NCBI GenBank assembly: GCA_023101885.1
Contig: JALPQD010000089.1
Coordinates: 4,015,087 to 4,079,086 of the forward strand
From: Typhlomys cinereus
Lineage: Eukaryota; Chordata; Mammalia; Rodentia; Platacanthomyidae
Length of the DNA stretch: 64,000 nt
Reading direction: 5' to 3'
Of the stretch, positions 34,205 through 47,424 are shown in pieces. Under the pieces are notes generated by a model. It was not told the origin of the DNA. It worked only from the letters and a program-made list of their open reading frames with translations, and did not search any database. Position numbers and translations under genes: made by a program. Positions within the stretch are counted from its first letter, which is position 1; each line of letters begins with the position of its first letter.

Positions 34205-35170
34205 ACATATATCATTGTTTAAAAAAACCCCACAGGATTGAATAGACAGATATGCAAGCAGATAATAAAGCACACAAAAGCATATACACTGAAATGCAAA
34301 TGAAAACCATATAGGAAAACCACTTCAGGCTCCTAGGATAGCACACAGGAGAACAGTCAGTGTTGGCAAGGATGTGGAGAAACTGCATTGCTGACTAGGA
34401 TGCAAAATAGTAAGCAACTGTGGAAAACTGTTCAGCAGTTTTGCTTAATATAGAATAGCCATAAAAAGCAGCAATTCCACCTGTATATTCAGAGAACTGA
34501 GGACATCATCCACACAAAAGCACTCACACAAGTGATCTCAACAGTACTACCCTACAGTAGCCAAAAGTGAAAGTGTCCCAATGTCCATCAATAGTGAATG
34601 ATAAACTACATAAGGTATAACTTATAGTATGTAATATTTGTCAATGATGTCATGATATATGTGTAGTTCATGAAAGCATGCTAATTCAAAGATTCCAGTC
34701 ACAAAGACTATATGCTCTGTGGTTTCATTTATATATAATGTCCAGAATGGGAAAGTTTATACAGAAAGAAAGTAGAGGGCTAGGAGATGGCTCAGTGAGC
34801 AAAGGGTATGTGAGCAAACCTGGTGACCTGAGTTCAAGACCCAGAGCCTACAAAAAGCTGCACAAAGGAAGTCGTCTTCAGACCTTTACATGCATACATG
34901 CTCGTCCTTCTCCTCTATCTGTTCCTCATCTTCCTCCTCCTCCCCTTTTTTCTCTCCCTCCCTCTCTTTTCTATCATTTCACTTTTTGTCTCTCAAAAAA
35001 TTAAAGTATTTACAAAATACAGAGGATGCAGAATAACTCACAGTGTTTGGGAACTAGAAAAGTGAATAGTAACTGTTAATGGCATACAATTTCTTTAGAG
35101 GGTGTTCTGAAATTGGAAAGGAAGTGATAGTGGTTGACCATATGTATTAATAATTACTGAATTATTTGGT
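34205..35170 (+). mobile_element. Old L1 3' region, sense, interrupted by a SINE
   Basis: AGTGTTGGCAAGGATGTGGAGAAACTG, AATAGCCATAAAAAGCAGCAATTCC, AGTAGCCAAAAGTG and CAATGTCCATCAATAGTGAATG are the classic order at the end of L1 ORF2 and the start of the 3' UTR. The remainder (TTTGGGAACTAGAAAAGTGAATAG) lies beyond a SINE at 34775-34995. It is degraded. Confidence 0.75.
34775..34995 (+). mobile_element. B4/B2-like SINE inside L1
   Basis: GGGCTAGGAGATGGCTCAGTGAGC, GTGACCTGAGTTCAAGACCC (B-box-like GTTCAAGAC), then a CT-rich stretch and an AAAAAATTAAAG end. The 108-codon frame over it is not a gene. Confidence 0.6.
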
Positions 35171-35194
35171 ATAAAATGGTAAGATTTTATGTGT

Positions 35195-35345
35195 GGGTGT
35201 GTGGGTGTGTGTACACAAGAGGGCACTTGAGTGTGTGTGCCTGTGGAGGCCCAAGGGTAACATCAGGAATCATCCTGTACTGCTCTGCCTCCTTATTGCT
35301 TTTTGCTCTGCCACTTCCCATGCTCCATAAAATGACAAGTTTTAT
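35195..35345 (-). mobile_element. tRNA-derived SINE fragment, antisense
   Basis: GAGTGTGTGTGCCTGTGGAGGCCC, AATCATCCTGTACTGCTCTGCC; only the tail half of the SINE is present before it breaks off near 35320. Confidence 0.6.
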
Positions 35346-35466
35346 ACTATATGAATCATTTCAATAAAGCACTTATTTAAAAAAAATCAGTAAGGAAAAC
35401 AAATTCCCGTAGAACTTTCAAGACAGAAAAATAAACTTTACTTTGTTTTACAGGGAAAAAAAAATT

Positions 35467-35602
35467 GAAATTTATTTTTCTAGTTTTACATTCCCTATAT
35501 CCGTTCTCCAAATTTTTTATTTCAAAAGAGTAAAAAATGTTATATCTTGATGGGCCATAACATAATGTTTCTTTACAGAGACAATGTAGGAAGATAAAAT
35601 CA
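35467..35602 (-). repeat. Dispersed repeat pair, copy 2 (old L1 3' end type)
   Basis: Matches 31735-31872 in order with scattered differences. The following text (CTAATTAATACATTCATTACTTTAAGCACG) resembles further old L1 3' UTR. Confidence 0.5.
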
Positions 35603-35789
35603 ACCTAATTAATACATTCATTACTTTAAGCACGTCCACTTATTTATAATAAATATTTAAGATCCACTATTTTAGTTTTAAAAAACATTAGCTATAGTAA
35701 AAATATGCAACCTATTTGTTTTTATGTTATTATATATTGACTATTTAATATTATTGACTATTTAAAATACAGGACCAATTTGATGCTTT

Positions 35790-36100
35790 GTGTGTGCAGG
35801 TATGGCTGTGTGTATGTGATGTGTGTGTGTATGTGTGTGTATGTGTGTGTGTATGTGTGTGTATGTGTGTGTATGTGTGTGTGTGTGTGTGTGTGTGTAG
35901 AGCAAAGTACTATGTATGCCTATGGATACCAAAGAATGACATTGGGAATCATTGTGGATTGCTCTACCTCTTTATTGATTTGCTTTGGGATTTCCTAAGG
36001 CTCTATCTTCCAGGGCCAGAAGTGCACACTGCCACCACTTCTGCTCAGAATTTTTTTTTTAACATGAGATCTGGAATCTATACTCAGGTTTTTAAGAAGG
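35790..36100 (-). mobile_element. tRNA-derived SINE, antisense, with (GT)n
   Basis: A GT tract interrupted by GTAT (35818-35899), then GCCTATGGATACCAAAGAATG, GGATTGCTCTACCTCTTTATTG, TCTTCCAGGGCCAGAAGTGC, and a weak head near 36090. The cysteine/valine frames through the GT run are artefacts. Confidence 0.7.
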
Positions 36101-36299
36101 AAGATAAATAATTCATTTATTGGATTATTGGAAGAAAGCCCAATTAAAACTTGTTTTTGACAGTAATATAAATGTTGCTAGTTTAAAAAAAGAATTGAGA
36201 AAGTTTGTGTTGTGGTAATGAACAAATGGTTTATGTTAGTCTTATGTGACCAGGTATACAATAATCTCTTGATAAAATTGTTATTCTAAAATATCCCGT

Positions 36300-37245
36300 G
36301 GATGTGAAATATTGGAGCCAAATTCCAGTGCCCCAGTAATTTTTATATTCATATAAACATACAAAACAACAGAATTAGACACAACTATAGCCAAAAAGTC
36401 AAGGAAAACAATAACAGCTAGAAAATTTTCATTATGTAACTCTAGCATGTTATATAAAGCTGTGGTAAATCCATAAAATAAAGATGGAGTTAAAGGAATG
36501 GAAAAGATATGAGGTTGCAAAACATACTAATATTATGTTGATTTTTGACAAATATTCTAAAGTAGCTGAATCAGAAAAAGGATGATACTTTTAACGAATG
36601 GCATTTGAATAGCAAATATTGGTATGAGAAAAAAATATAGTTACATTATCTCTAATGGTACACAAAAATCAATCCTGACTATTATGTATTTAGATGAAAA
36701 TATGAAAATAACTTGACAATATAAGGGTGGCAAATATTCATTTAAAAGAGTTCTCATAACCATTGTACAAGAAATAACATAAATTTCACAAAAAATATTC
36801 AATTAGGAGTGAATAGGCAAATGACAAACTAGAGCATATTCATAACCATTTATCTGGAAAACATTTAGTCTCTAGACTATATAAAGAATTGTTTTTCCAG
36901 AATATGTAAAGGCTACAACCCTGTAATGAAAAATTATTAATACAAATAATAGTTTGACTTTAGTATGCATACCTTAAAACTATAATAAAATACTATATAA
37001 GTAGCCACATTCTATAAATTTTTCATCATTAATCATTAGAGCAATGAAAATTAAAAGTATGCTCATACTTGAATGGATATTATTAAAATCAAAACTAATT
37101 TGAAACAAAACAAAATGAAGATAGTTGAGGTTTGAGTCAACTGGAACTTTCATACATATTCATGGGAATGTAAAATGCCAACAAAACCTTGGGAAAATTT
37201 TTTAAAAAATTAAAGTCAAATATAGAGGATACTCCTCAATATGTA
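36300..37245 (+). mobile_element. Old degraded L1 3' region, sense
   Basis: CAAATGACAAACTAGAGCATATTC, TTAGAGCAATGAAAATTAAAAG, CAACTGGAACTTTCATACATATTCATGGGAATGTAAAATG and GGAAAATTTTTTAAAAAATTAAAG follow the order of L1 ORF2 end sequence. No frame survives. Bases 36100-36300 before it are unassigned. Confidence 0.6.
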
Positions 37246-38160
37246 TGTCTTGTCCCTCCTCTTGAGGATAATTAGGTCTGCAAACATTATATTAGCAACT
37301 TCCGTCACTAGGTTGTAATGTGAAAGACTGGCCTGGCAGACTACAGCAAGATTATTCTGTGTGATGGTTAATCTTGCCTGTCAAAACTTGACCAGACCTG
37401 GAATCAACCAGTGGACAAGCTGTTGGTCACATCTGAAATGAGTTACAAGGGTTTAGTTAATTAAGATGGGAAGACCTACCCTGAGGGTTTGTGGTGTCCT
37501 CTGGTGCAGTCTAGAATAGGGAGATCCAAGAAGGAAAGCTTGTTTTTGTCTTCTGGCCCTTTGGTCATGTGGGTAAATTCACTTCCCCATTGACTACCAT
37601 TGCCCCTGCCATTGTTGGCTGACATTAGAGCAGTTTGGCTTAGCAATGGTACTGAAGACCAGTGGCTCTCAAGAAAACCTCCTGGCCTTCAGCAGCAGAG
37701 TGGGGCTGCTGAGATTTTTCATCCTCGTGGTCTGAGTAGCCACTGGTTGCTAGCCGATGGACTACCTAGACCTTATCATGCAAACTCATCTGATAAATCC
37801 ACTTTCTAGATGCACTCATCTATCAGTTTTTCCAGAGAAACCTGAGTAATGCATGCTGCTTTCTGCAAAAGTGAGTTGTTATCGAATTTGGAAAATGGGG
37901 AGGACTTGTAGGTAAAACTTCTGAGAGAGGAACAGCCTGTCAGATAGCCTGAAACACTTGAGTCCCATGATGTCTAGAAACTGAAATACTTTCACAATTC
38001 AAATAGCTTGAAGGAAGACCCCAAATTCCAGATGGAAGTTCAGCTCTGGGACCCCAAAGAGGCAGACTTCAGACCCACAGTAACATGAAAGTAACTGATG
38101 AATGTTGTTTGAGGCCACCAAGTATCTGGTAATTTACTACATAAATATGCACATTTTTTA
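37230..38160 (+). mobile_element. MLT1-like MaLR relic with a nested LTR-like element
   Basis: The right part (37870-38150), ending GTTGTTTGAGGCCACCAAGTATCTGGTAATTTACTAC, is the well-known 3' end wording of MLT1-type LTRs. The left part (37240-37360) is compatible with its beginning. Between them, 37365-37855 reads GTGATGGTTAATCTTGCCTGTCA to AGAGAAACCTGAGTAATGCA, a different LTR-like element in sense orientation. Confidence 0.55.
37365..37855 (+). mobile_element. LTR-like relic, sense, nested
   Basis: TGTGATGGTTAATCTTGCC at the left, TTAATTAAGATGGGAAGACC in the middle and CCTGAGTAATGCA at the right fit the recurring LTR-like family here. The 69-codon frame at 37600-37809 is inside it. Confidence 0.5.
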
Positions 38161-39750
38161 TTTGTCATTTGCCTTGGTTGAGATTTATTCAATACACTAT
38201 GATTACAGATGTCATGAAATCTTTTTCCTCTCTTTTTTTCATCTTGGTATTCTGTCAGACATGATATACATGATATAAAATCTTTTTGGATGTGTTTGTA
38301 GAGAAAGAAGTGAAGTGGTCCATTATAAGCTTACCAACCTTAGTCTCCACATTTCAACATCCTAGCTTGAATAATATAGTGTCCTTTACCCCAGCCATTG
38401 TATAGCTCATGCACATGCCTAATTAGATTCCTGTCCTAAGCAAGACTATAATTAGTTCCTCTGGGCTATTGTTTCCATGAAAAACATATACTTTTAGGTT
38501 ATGTTTTTTTCGGATTCTATTATCTCATTTCCCCTACAATATTTAATCCTCTTTGCTGACAGCTGACATGGAGATATAATACCTCAACATCCTCTCTTCT
38601 ATTTCTCTGATTTTAATGATGTGCTTAAAAAAATCTAGGCGAAATATAAAAATATTTCAAAGGCTTGCATTCATTAAACAGTTAAGCATTTTGTTCACGA
38701 AAATTGAAATAGATACAAATGGGTTTTAAGAGAGCATTCCAAATGGATTCTTTTAATACACAGATTTAATTAATATACTTTTAACTGATTTCTCTGAGTT
38801 ATTCAATATGTACTTCTCAAAGCAGGGCCAAGTGGATAACCGAACAGCAATATCTCTTAGGAACAAAAGATCATTAGTGAAAACACTGTAGAAAAGAGCT
38901 ATCATAACTATTTTCTTACCTTTAATCAAGATGATTGCTCAGGCTTATCAGCATGCTGTATTTTCTGTAAAGCAACAGTTCAGCCAGATTGCTGTGACTC
39001 CACTCCCATGCAACTGGTTTGTCAGTATAGCAGGTGATGCTGAGACAAATTCAGTCCTGGCTACCATATAGATTCCAACTCAGACAGCTCAACTTGATCG
39101 TCAAGCTAGGCCTGTCCATGACATATGAAATCAGTATTGTTTTAAAGTGTTGTGGTTGAAGTCATTTGCATTACCATAGCAATTACTGGAAATAGTTGTG
39201 CTAATAATTATCATGAGATTGGCAAGCACTGATTTGTTTTCACGCCATGTTAGAGAGATAGACAATAAACAATGCTGACGACAAAAACCTACCAGAGACT
39301 ATGAAACACCAGGGTGGGGAAGGTCTTGCAGAAATGCTCAACCTGCTTAAAATTCCTCTTGAAGTGTCATTTCTGGGCGATGCCCCCATATTTGTATATT
39401 TCTATACGTTGCCAATTATTCTTGTTACTTCATATGCTTATTAGTACTACCATTCTGATGGAATCATTTTAAGAATAAGCTGCATTCACAGTTAGTTATT
39501 ATAAATAAGAAGCTAAAGTTTGAAAGACTGATGGATTTTTTCATTCTTCCTTTTGCTCTTTATGTTACATACACTCTTGCAGAAGCACCTTAAAATAAAC
39601 ACTTGATAATTTTGTCTAAGAGTTAAATGAACCCTGAATGTAAGCAGATATAGTCGAACTTATGAGAATATCTTTCCACATCCTATAAAGTAGTGTTTAA
39701 TTCTACTTATTTCAGCAGATTTCCTTTGCATATTTTGTTAAAGAGATGCC
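38161..39750. other. No supported gene
   Basis: About 1.6 kb of AT-rich unique-looking sequence without open frames of note or recognisable repeats. Confidence 0.55.
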
Positions 39751-39754
39751 AACA

Positions 39755-39990
39755 AAATACCTCATCAGAGAGGAGGACCCAGAGGGAAGTTTGACATGCA
39801 CACTAAAAGATGCTCCAGGGATGGTGGGGAGGACAATGGGAGAAACAGAGGGAGGGGGGAAAGGAAAGAGGGAAGGGGGAAAGGAAAGGAAAAAGGGGGG
39901 AGGGAGCAAGGGGATCCAGGGAGGGGTGGAGGAAAGGAGGGGAATGGGGTACCTATCAAGTTTGTATGAGTGGAAAAAATTAAAAAAAAA
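39755..39990 (+). mobile_element. Short L1 3' end
   Basis: CCTCATCAGAGAGGAGGACCC, GTTTGACATGCACACTAAAAGATGCTCC, a long polypurine tract (39830-39945), GGGTACCTATCAAGTTTGTATG and an A-rich tail. It is most similar to the end of 31875-32670. The frames rich in Gly/Lys or Pro/Ser are tract artefacts. Confidence 0.85.
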
Positions 39991-40559
39991 GATTTTTAAA
40001 AGAACTAATGTTGAAAGTTTGAGAATGAACTAACATTTATATAAAGATAAGATCTGAGAAACGAGATAAAGAAAAGTAGCTCTGATTTTAATACTTCCTT
40101 CCAGCCTATTTATGCTACAAAAATCCATGATTTACCTTGAACTTTCAGACTTTACCTATTCGTATGTGGGACTTTTGCTCATTATTTGAAAGTCTTCATT
40201 CTTTTAAAAATGATTTACTTATTTGAGTGATGTATAGAGAGAGGAAAAAAATGGAGGCATGAGAAGACAGGAGAGGAGAAAGAGAGACAACTTTCTGAAA
40301 TTGGTTCTGTTCTTCTATAATATGGGCTCTGGGATCAACCTCAGCCTGCTGAGTTTACACACTTAAGTTGTCAAGCTTGCTTCTTTATCCAAGAAAACAT
40401 ATTGCCAGCTCCAAAGATCTCTTCTTTACTTTGTCTTCCAGACAGATGAATCTCTTCTTTTGCTTCACTCATAGGTTTTTCTGCTTTTGAGTATTTAGAC
40501 CTGATCTGTTTTTCTCCTTTATGCTTTGAGCTTTGAGCTCTGAAAAGAAAATATCATAT
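39991..40559. other. No supported gene
   Basis: AT-rich flank of the retrocopy locus; an imperfect GAGAGAGGAAAAAAATGGAGG purine patch near 40236. Nothing recognisable as coding. Confidence 0.5.
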
Positions 40560-41578
40560 CATATTGGCATTTTTTTAATTTAAAGAAAAATATTTGTTGA
40601 AGATCTGGAAATCAACTTCTACAAGATTGGATCTTCCATAACACTGTACCTACATAACACATTGTATCTATCATGTTAAAAACATGCATTAGACACAAAT
40701 ACAAAACCATGAAAGGAGCCACCATTCTTCAATAATTTAAGCAAAGATAAAATACCTAAGGAACAACATGGATGACTTGCAAAGGATGGGCTCTTTAAGC
40801 ACCATTATTTTTTTAAAATAGCACAATGGATGAGTGTCCACTTATATACACTGAATTGAACTTTTGGCATTAGGAATCAGAGCATTTTGTCATCTAGCCT
40901 TTACACGTATTATAAAAGTGCATAGTGTCAAAGGAATAGAACTGCCACCATTTAAAACAGCTTTGCTAACTAGGCAATAAAACCACTCTACAGTATGTCT
41001 CTCTTTTGTTCATCATTGAATACACTGGCAGAAACTTTGAAATGATAAAATAAAAATTAAAAAGGCGCAGACTCCTTTTTTTCTGTTTAAATCAAACAGA
41101 AAATAAACAATTCTGTTATACACTGACATCTTCAAAGTACATCAATTGTACAAGAGAAGCACCAGGAAGCAAAGTGTGTTTACAGAGGTGCAAACATGAG
41201 TAAGCCAAAGCAGCCCGCACCCAGCTTTCTTATGGTACTCAGGAGGGGCCAATTCACAATCCACGGCAGTAAACAGCTTTGTAGGATTCTTTGCCAGGTA
41301 CTCAAGGAAGTTGTGAAGACAATTCACAATAAAGCAAGACTTTTCTCACTGGAGGTATAAAGGCTAGTATTGCTCTAATTCATACAATCTCAGTAAATGT
41401 GTTGCCCCATACACCGGAACATGGATGCATCAGGGTGACCTGTGCACATTTCAGCATACCATTGTCTCTCGAATTCGTAGGATAACTGAGTGCCCAACAT
41501 TACATTGAAGTACTTGATCTTTGCCACAACTTCCTTAACAGCATAATCCTTATTATCTGCGTTTCCTTGAGATTTCTT

Positions 41579-42873
<1,295 letters not shown>

Positions 42874-43459
42874 TCATGGTTTCAGGTCTTCTGTAATCTT
42901 TAGTTTAACTTCAATTCCGTTCATAAATATTTCTTCATTTTCACCTGTGGGATTCACTTGAGCCCTTTTCTTCAGAGGAGACCGAGGTGTCTCCCTGATA
43001 CTGCCACCATCTCCATATCCAGGTGTTTTCTGCTTTTTCTTCTTTATTTTCACTTCAACATTTTTCTGTTGCAGACCAGAAGTCTTCTTTCTTGGGGCGG
43101 CCCCTCTCATCCTGCTCTTTGCATATTGTTCCTGATTGAACTTCTGAAGTTCCCACTCTTTCTGCAGATTGGTGTCTATGTATTTGAGCACTCTGCTTTC
43201 TGGAACCCATTCATCCCAATTTTTATTCCAACCACTGTAATGCATGAAGCATTTCATTTGTTTGTCCTTTGTGTCAACTTTACACATTTTGCTTCATAAA
43301 GTAGAAGCCCATGAAAGCACACCACTTGCTCACCCTCCTGGAATTTAGGGTTTGAGTGTTGCTTGGGCACCATTTCTATGATTCACTGCCTCCTCCTTCC
43401 ACCACCTTAGACTACTTCCCCCTACTCTCTACTCCACTGAACTCCATATTGGCATTTTT

Positions 43460-43738
43460 ATGGAGAGTCATTATGGGTACAGTACACAGATATTAGGTGC
43501 TAAATTTTTAATGTAAAATAATCAAAGAAGTTACATGAATGAACTAGTTTGATTTGTGTCTCCTAAAATTATGGGGATAATCATTTATAATTTAATAAAA
43601 GCAGATCATACCATGTTTGTAATGCAATGACACTATTAAAATGTTGTTGTTCTGTACTTATGAGATGCTAGTCTTACTTCCCTGGCTAAGTTATTCAGGC
43701 TTTCACTATAAAGATGCTCTTTTTATTATGTTTCTCTT
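43460..43738. other. Flank without gene
   Basis: AT-rich unique sequence between the MORF4L1 copy and the next SINE; nothing recognised. Confidence 0.5.
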
Positions 43739-44034
43739 GGGCTGGAGAGATGGCTCAGGGATTAAGACTTTGTCTTGCAAGTAGAAGATCCTGAATTTAG
43801 ATCCCAGGTTCCACATAAAAACACCTGGCAGAAAGAGTGGTGGCCCGCACTTCTGGCCCAGGTGGGTGGAGAGTGGGAAATTTCAGATTGAAGCAATCCA
43901 GAATAATTCCTCAAGTTACCCTTGGTTCTTCACAGCAACACACAGTGCCCTCTGATACACACACACACACACACACGCACACGCAGACACACACGCACAC
44001 GCACACACACACACATAAATTAAAAAAATAAAAA
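43739..44034 (+). mobile_element. tRNA-derived SINE with (CA)n tail
   Basis: GGGCTGGAGAGATGGCTCAGG head, GCCCAGGTGGGTGGAG body, CCCTCTGATACACACAC into a CA/CG-rich tract and an AAATTAAAAAAATAAAAA end. The near-duplicated flanks TTTATTATGTTTCTCT (43723-43738) and TTTATTATTTCTCT (44036 on) are a slightly altered TSD. Confidence 0.85.
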
Positions 44035-44634
44035 TTTATTATTTCTCTGTTGTAGTATCCACTGGAAGGAAGTTGTTTTGAACAGTTCATCTAAGAGAGA
44101 GGAGACCCACTCCACCTGCTTGAGGGGAGAGTAACTTTGTGTTCATTTACCTCTGTGATCTTTTGCTTTAAAAATCCCTAACTCTGAAGGCAATTGTCCT
44201 ATTATCTTTTCTCCCAATTGATGGAAGGACATTTATGTATGGCCTGATCGTTATTCTTCAAGACCACCAAAGTCATTATATGATACAAAGTCTGACAATC
44301 CATCAGCCTAAAAAAAATTAGACTAACATAACCCCTGGGTGGGATTCTTGAATGGAAAAAGTGGATTCAATTCTTCGAGCACAATTGAATAAAGCACAAT
44401 TGAATAAAGGCTTTAATTGATATTAGTATGTCCACATTGATTTACTAAGAGTAATATATGTTCTATTTAATATCAAACATTAAAACAGTGGGCTAAGTTT
44501 TGAATATATAGGAATCTATGTACTATTTTTGAAAAGTATAAAGCAATTTTAAAATTAAAGTTCATTATAAATATGTCAATGAGATGAAAAGCCCTAGATT
44601 AGATAAAAGTTATTTGAAAAAGACGTTTATTTCT

Positions 44635-44710
44635 AAGCTGAGGATGTTGCTCAGTAAGTGGTGTGTTTTTCCAAAACTCTGAGTTCAATCCTTAGTCATA
44701 ACCCACAAAT
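44635..44710 (+). mobile_element. Short ID/B1-like SINE fragment
   Basis: GCTGAGGATGTTGCTCAGTAAG...CTGAGTTCAATCCTTAGTC resembles a tRNA-like head with a GAGTTCAATCC B box. About 75 bp. Bases 44040-44634 before it are unassigned. Confidence 0.5.
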
Positions 44711-44749
44711 TCTAATAAGGAACTCATGCCAAGAATTACTGAACTGAAT

Positions 44750-45510
44750 AAGAAAATAAACATGATGTAAAAAATGATATAAAATGGGCAAAAGGCATTA
44801 TGTAAACCACTTACTATAGAAGAAATGCAAATTGTCAATTATCACATCAAAGATATTCAGTTTTGCTATATTATAGAGGATTAAGTTTGTAAACAGTAAA
44901 ACAGAATTACACTCCTATCATAATGGTTATATTCCAGACCACTGATAACACCAAATGCTGATGAAGATATGGAGCAAGAACAGTGATAGTGGGAACATAA
45001 ATTGATTCAGCCACTTTGGAAGAGAATCATTTGTTTATTATAAAGTAAACTTTATATATAAAATATATAAAAATATATTTTACATAAAAATATAAATTTC
45101 CTTGTTGGTATTAGCCCAAATAAAACAAGTGTATTTCTATAAATTCACTCACACAAATGCTTATAATTTATTTGTTTATAATTGCTAAAATATAGAAGCA
45201 ACCAAGATGTTCTATAAACAATTATACCTTTGAACAACAGACTAGTATTGTGCATTAGAAAGAGATCAACTGTCAAATTATGCCAAGAGACAGAATAAAC
45301 ATAACAGTACAATGCTAACTGGAATAAGCCAACAAGAAAAGGTTCTGCCATAGATAATTCCAGCTATGTCTTATTTTGGGTATGGAAAAATGCTGGAGAC
45401 AGTAAAATAGATAGTGGTTGCCAAGTTATTGGAAGAAGAAAGGACAAATAGAGGGAGCATAGGGAAATTTTAGGATAGTGAGAATGTTTTCTGCATAACA
45501 TTGGCTAGGG
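44750..45510 (+). mobile_element. Old L1 end of ORF2 and 3' UTR, sense
   Basis: GAAATGCAAATTGTCAATTATCACATCAAAGATA, AAATGCTGATGAAGATATGGAGCAAG, GGGAACATAAATTGATTCAGCCACTTTGGAAG and TAGAAGCAACCAAGATGTTC are in L1 order. The 3' UTR continues to about 45500 (GGAAGAAGAAAGGACAAATAGAGGG). Confidence 0.7.
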
Positions 45511-45584
45511 TCATTATGTGGTTCATTTCATAAAAACAAAAATCATTAGGATTTAGCATGTTAAAAATGATCTCTTTTGTTGTC

Positions 45585-45990
45585 ATAGTTAGGCACAGGT
45601 ATCAATTTAACAGTTAAGTATTCAAGCTCTGGGCACATTTGTGGATAATTAGTAGTTCAGTTAAGCCCAGAGCAAACCTGCAAGAGACTGTCCAGTTGAT
45701 GGGAAAGGCCCAACCCATGGTGAGTGGAACTAGGCTCTGGACAGGTTGAATAAAATAGAGAGCTGGTTAAGGAAGTTGGCTTCCTTGCATATACTTAGCC
45801 AGACACACTGGTGTGTGGGAAGTAAAGATCATCCTTTCTTGGCCATTATGTGGAATTGGTGTAGCCAGTTCCCTTGGCCCTTGGTGTTACAATGGACTCT
45901 TCTGCCAAGCTGGGCTAAGAACTGTAACTGGAATTATTATAAAAGAATAAGTCCTTTTTGCATTAAGTCCTTTGAAGGCAGTTTTGTCAA
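45585..45990 (+). mobile_element. LTR-like relic, sense
   Basis: CATAGTTAGGCACAGGTATCAATTTAACAG, GAAAGGCCCAACCCATGGTGAG and GTTACAATGGACTCTTCTGCC match the sense order of the recurring family (compare 28838-29195 and 37365-37855). Weak right end. Confidence 0.5.
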
Positions 45991-46494
45991 CAACCATGAA
46001 AGCTAGCTGCTATAAATGTAGACTATGGATTTTGATAATCTAGTACTGTAGGTTATGATGGTTTCTCAAAATCTACCACTGTGCACCTTTGTGTTGGTTA
46101 TTGACAGTGGGGAATGTTCCATGTGCATGTGTAAGAGGCATGTTCACACAGGGACATGCAATGACTATGTAAACTTTCTCATCATTTTTTTCAATCAATC
46201 CTGAACTTTCTTGAACCAAAGTGTATAAAAAAATGAAGAAGAGTGTTAAATAAAGGATTACAGACTAAGTATGCTCAAATATTGCATTTAAATAACAATA
46301 TTAATTATGAATTGTAAAAATGTTAATTATAGAAGAAATGGTGATTTGTATAATGGAGGAGGAATGGAAAAAATGAGAGAAGGGAACACAAGAGAAGGTA
46401 GGATTATGGAATGAGGATGAGAGTCAAAAAAGGAGAGTGGACACTGATGTAATTGCAGAACCCATTTTAGCTTCCGATTTCTATTCTACAAAGC

Positions 46495-46665
46495 TGGAAT
46501 AATTTATCATGGGGACATGTGACTATAATCTCAGCACCTGGGAGGTGGAGGCAAGAGAATGACCACAAATGCAAAGTCACTCTGATCTGCACACCAGTTG
46601 ACAGGATAGTCAAAACTATATAACAAGATGCTATCTCACAACAAATTGAATAAATCTATATTTCT
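46495..46665 (+). mobile_element. B1 (7SL-derived) SINE, degraded
   Basis: GACTATAATCTCAGCACCTGGGAGGTGGAGGCAAGAGAATGACC and ATAGTCAAAACTATATAACAAGATGCTATCTCA follow the B1 order (CTTTAATCCCAGCACT, GAGGCAGAGGCAGG, AGACCCTGTCTCA in the family). The 7SL-like head is partly lost. Bases 46666-47420 are otherwise unassigned. Confidence 0.65.
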
Positions 46666-47424
46666 CACAAAATTTTAGTGATAGATCTAGCCCAGTGTTT
46701 AAACCATGAGAACAAGTTAGGATAGTAAATGTTATTTCTATTGTATTGTAATTATTATGATTTGATACATTTTACATGATAAAAAATTATGAACCGTTAC
46801 CCCCACTAGTGGGGTGCAATCTTTCAGAAAACTGCCACTTAGTATATTGTGTACATATTTTACATTTGAAATAGGATTTATCACAGTTATGCAATGGCAT
46901 ATGCAGTTTTTTTTGCATTAGAGTTCATATTGAGTAAGTATCATTTTGGAGTAGAATTATTTAAAAGAAATAGGACATGTAAGATGATATAAGCAATTCA
47001 ACATTATGATTGAATTTTTTCAAATGGTAAATAAATGGCAAAAAGAGAGTAACTTCCAGGGCTATTGCCCAGGATTATAATTCCATTCCTCTCTTCTTTT
47101 CTTCATAGGCTGGAGTTGGTAGAAACGTTCACTCCAATAGTGTTGGTTATGAAGTTCAGAACATGAACTCAAAGGTACTTTTAAAGAAGGTTTCTCTCTA
47201 GAAAAAAAAGTGATCCTTTCCCAACAAAGCACAAAATAGACTGGATCTAGTTTACACCATTTGTTAGCAAGGGACTTGAGCTTATCATGACTGGCTTTGT
47301 GTTTGATAACACATTGATGAACTGTAGGTTCTGCCATTTCCTGAACCATATCTAGGATGAACAGTGGGAATATAAACAGATGGACACACAATGAAAAATG
47401 AAAATAGATCTATGTCCCTTTGAC

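Noticed and set aside
42874..43287. 137-codon MORF4L1 frame as a functional small chromodomain protein
   Set aside because: It starts at an internal Met after a frameshift, lacks the beginning of the chromodomain, and ends at a premature TGA inside an old retrocopy.
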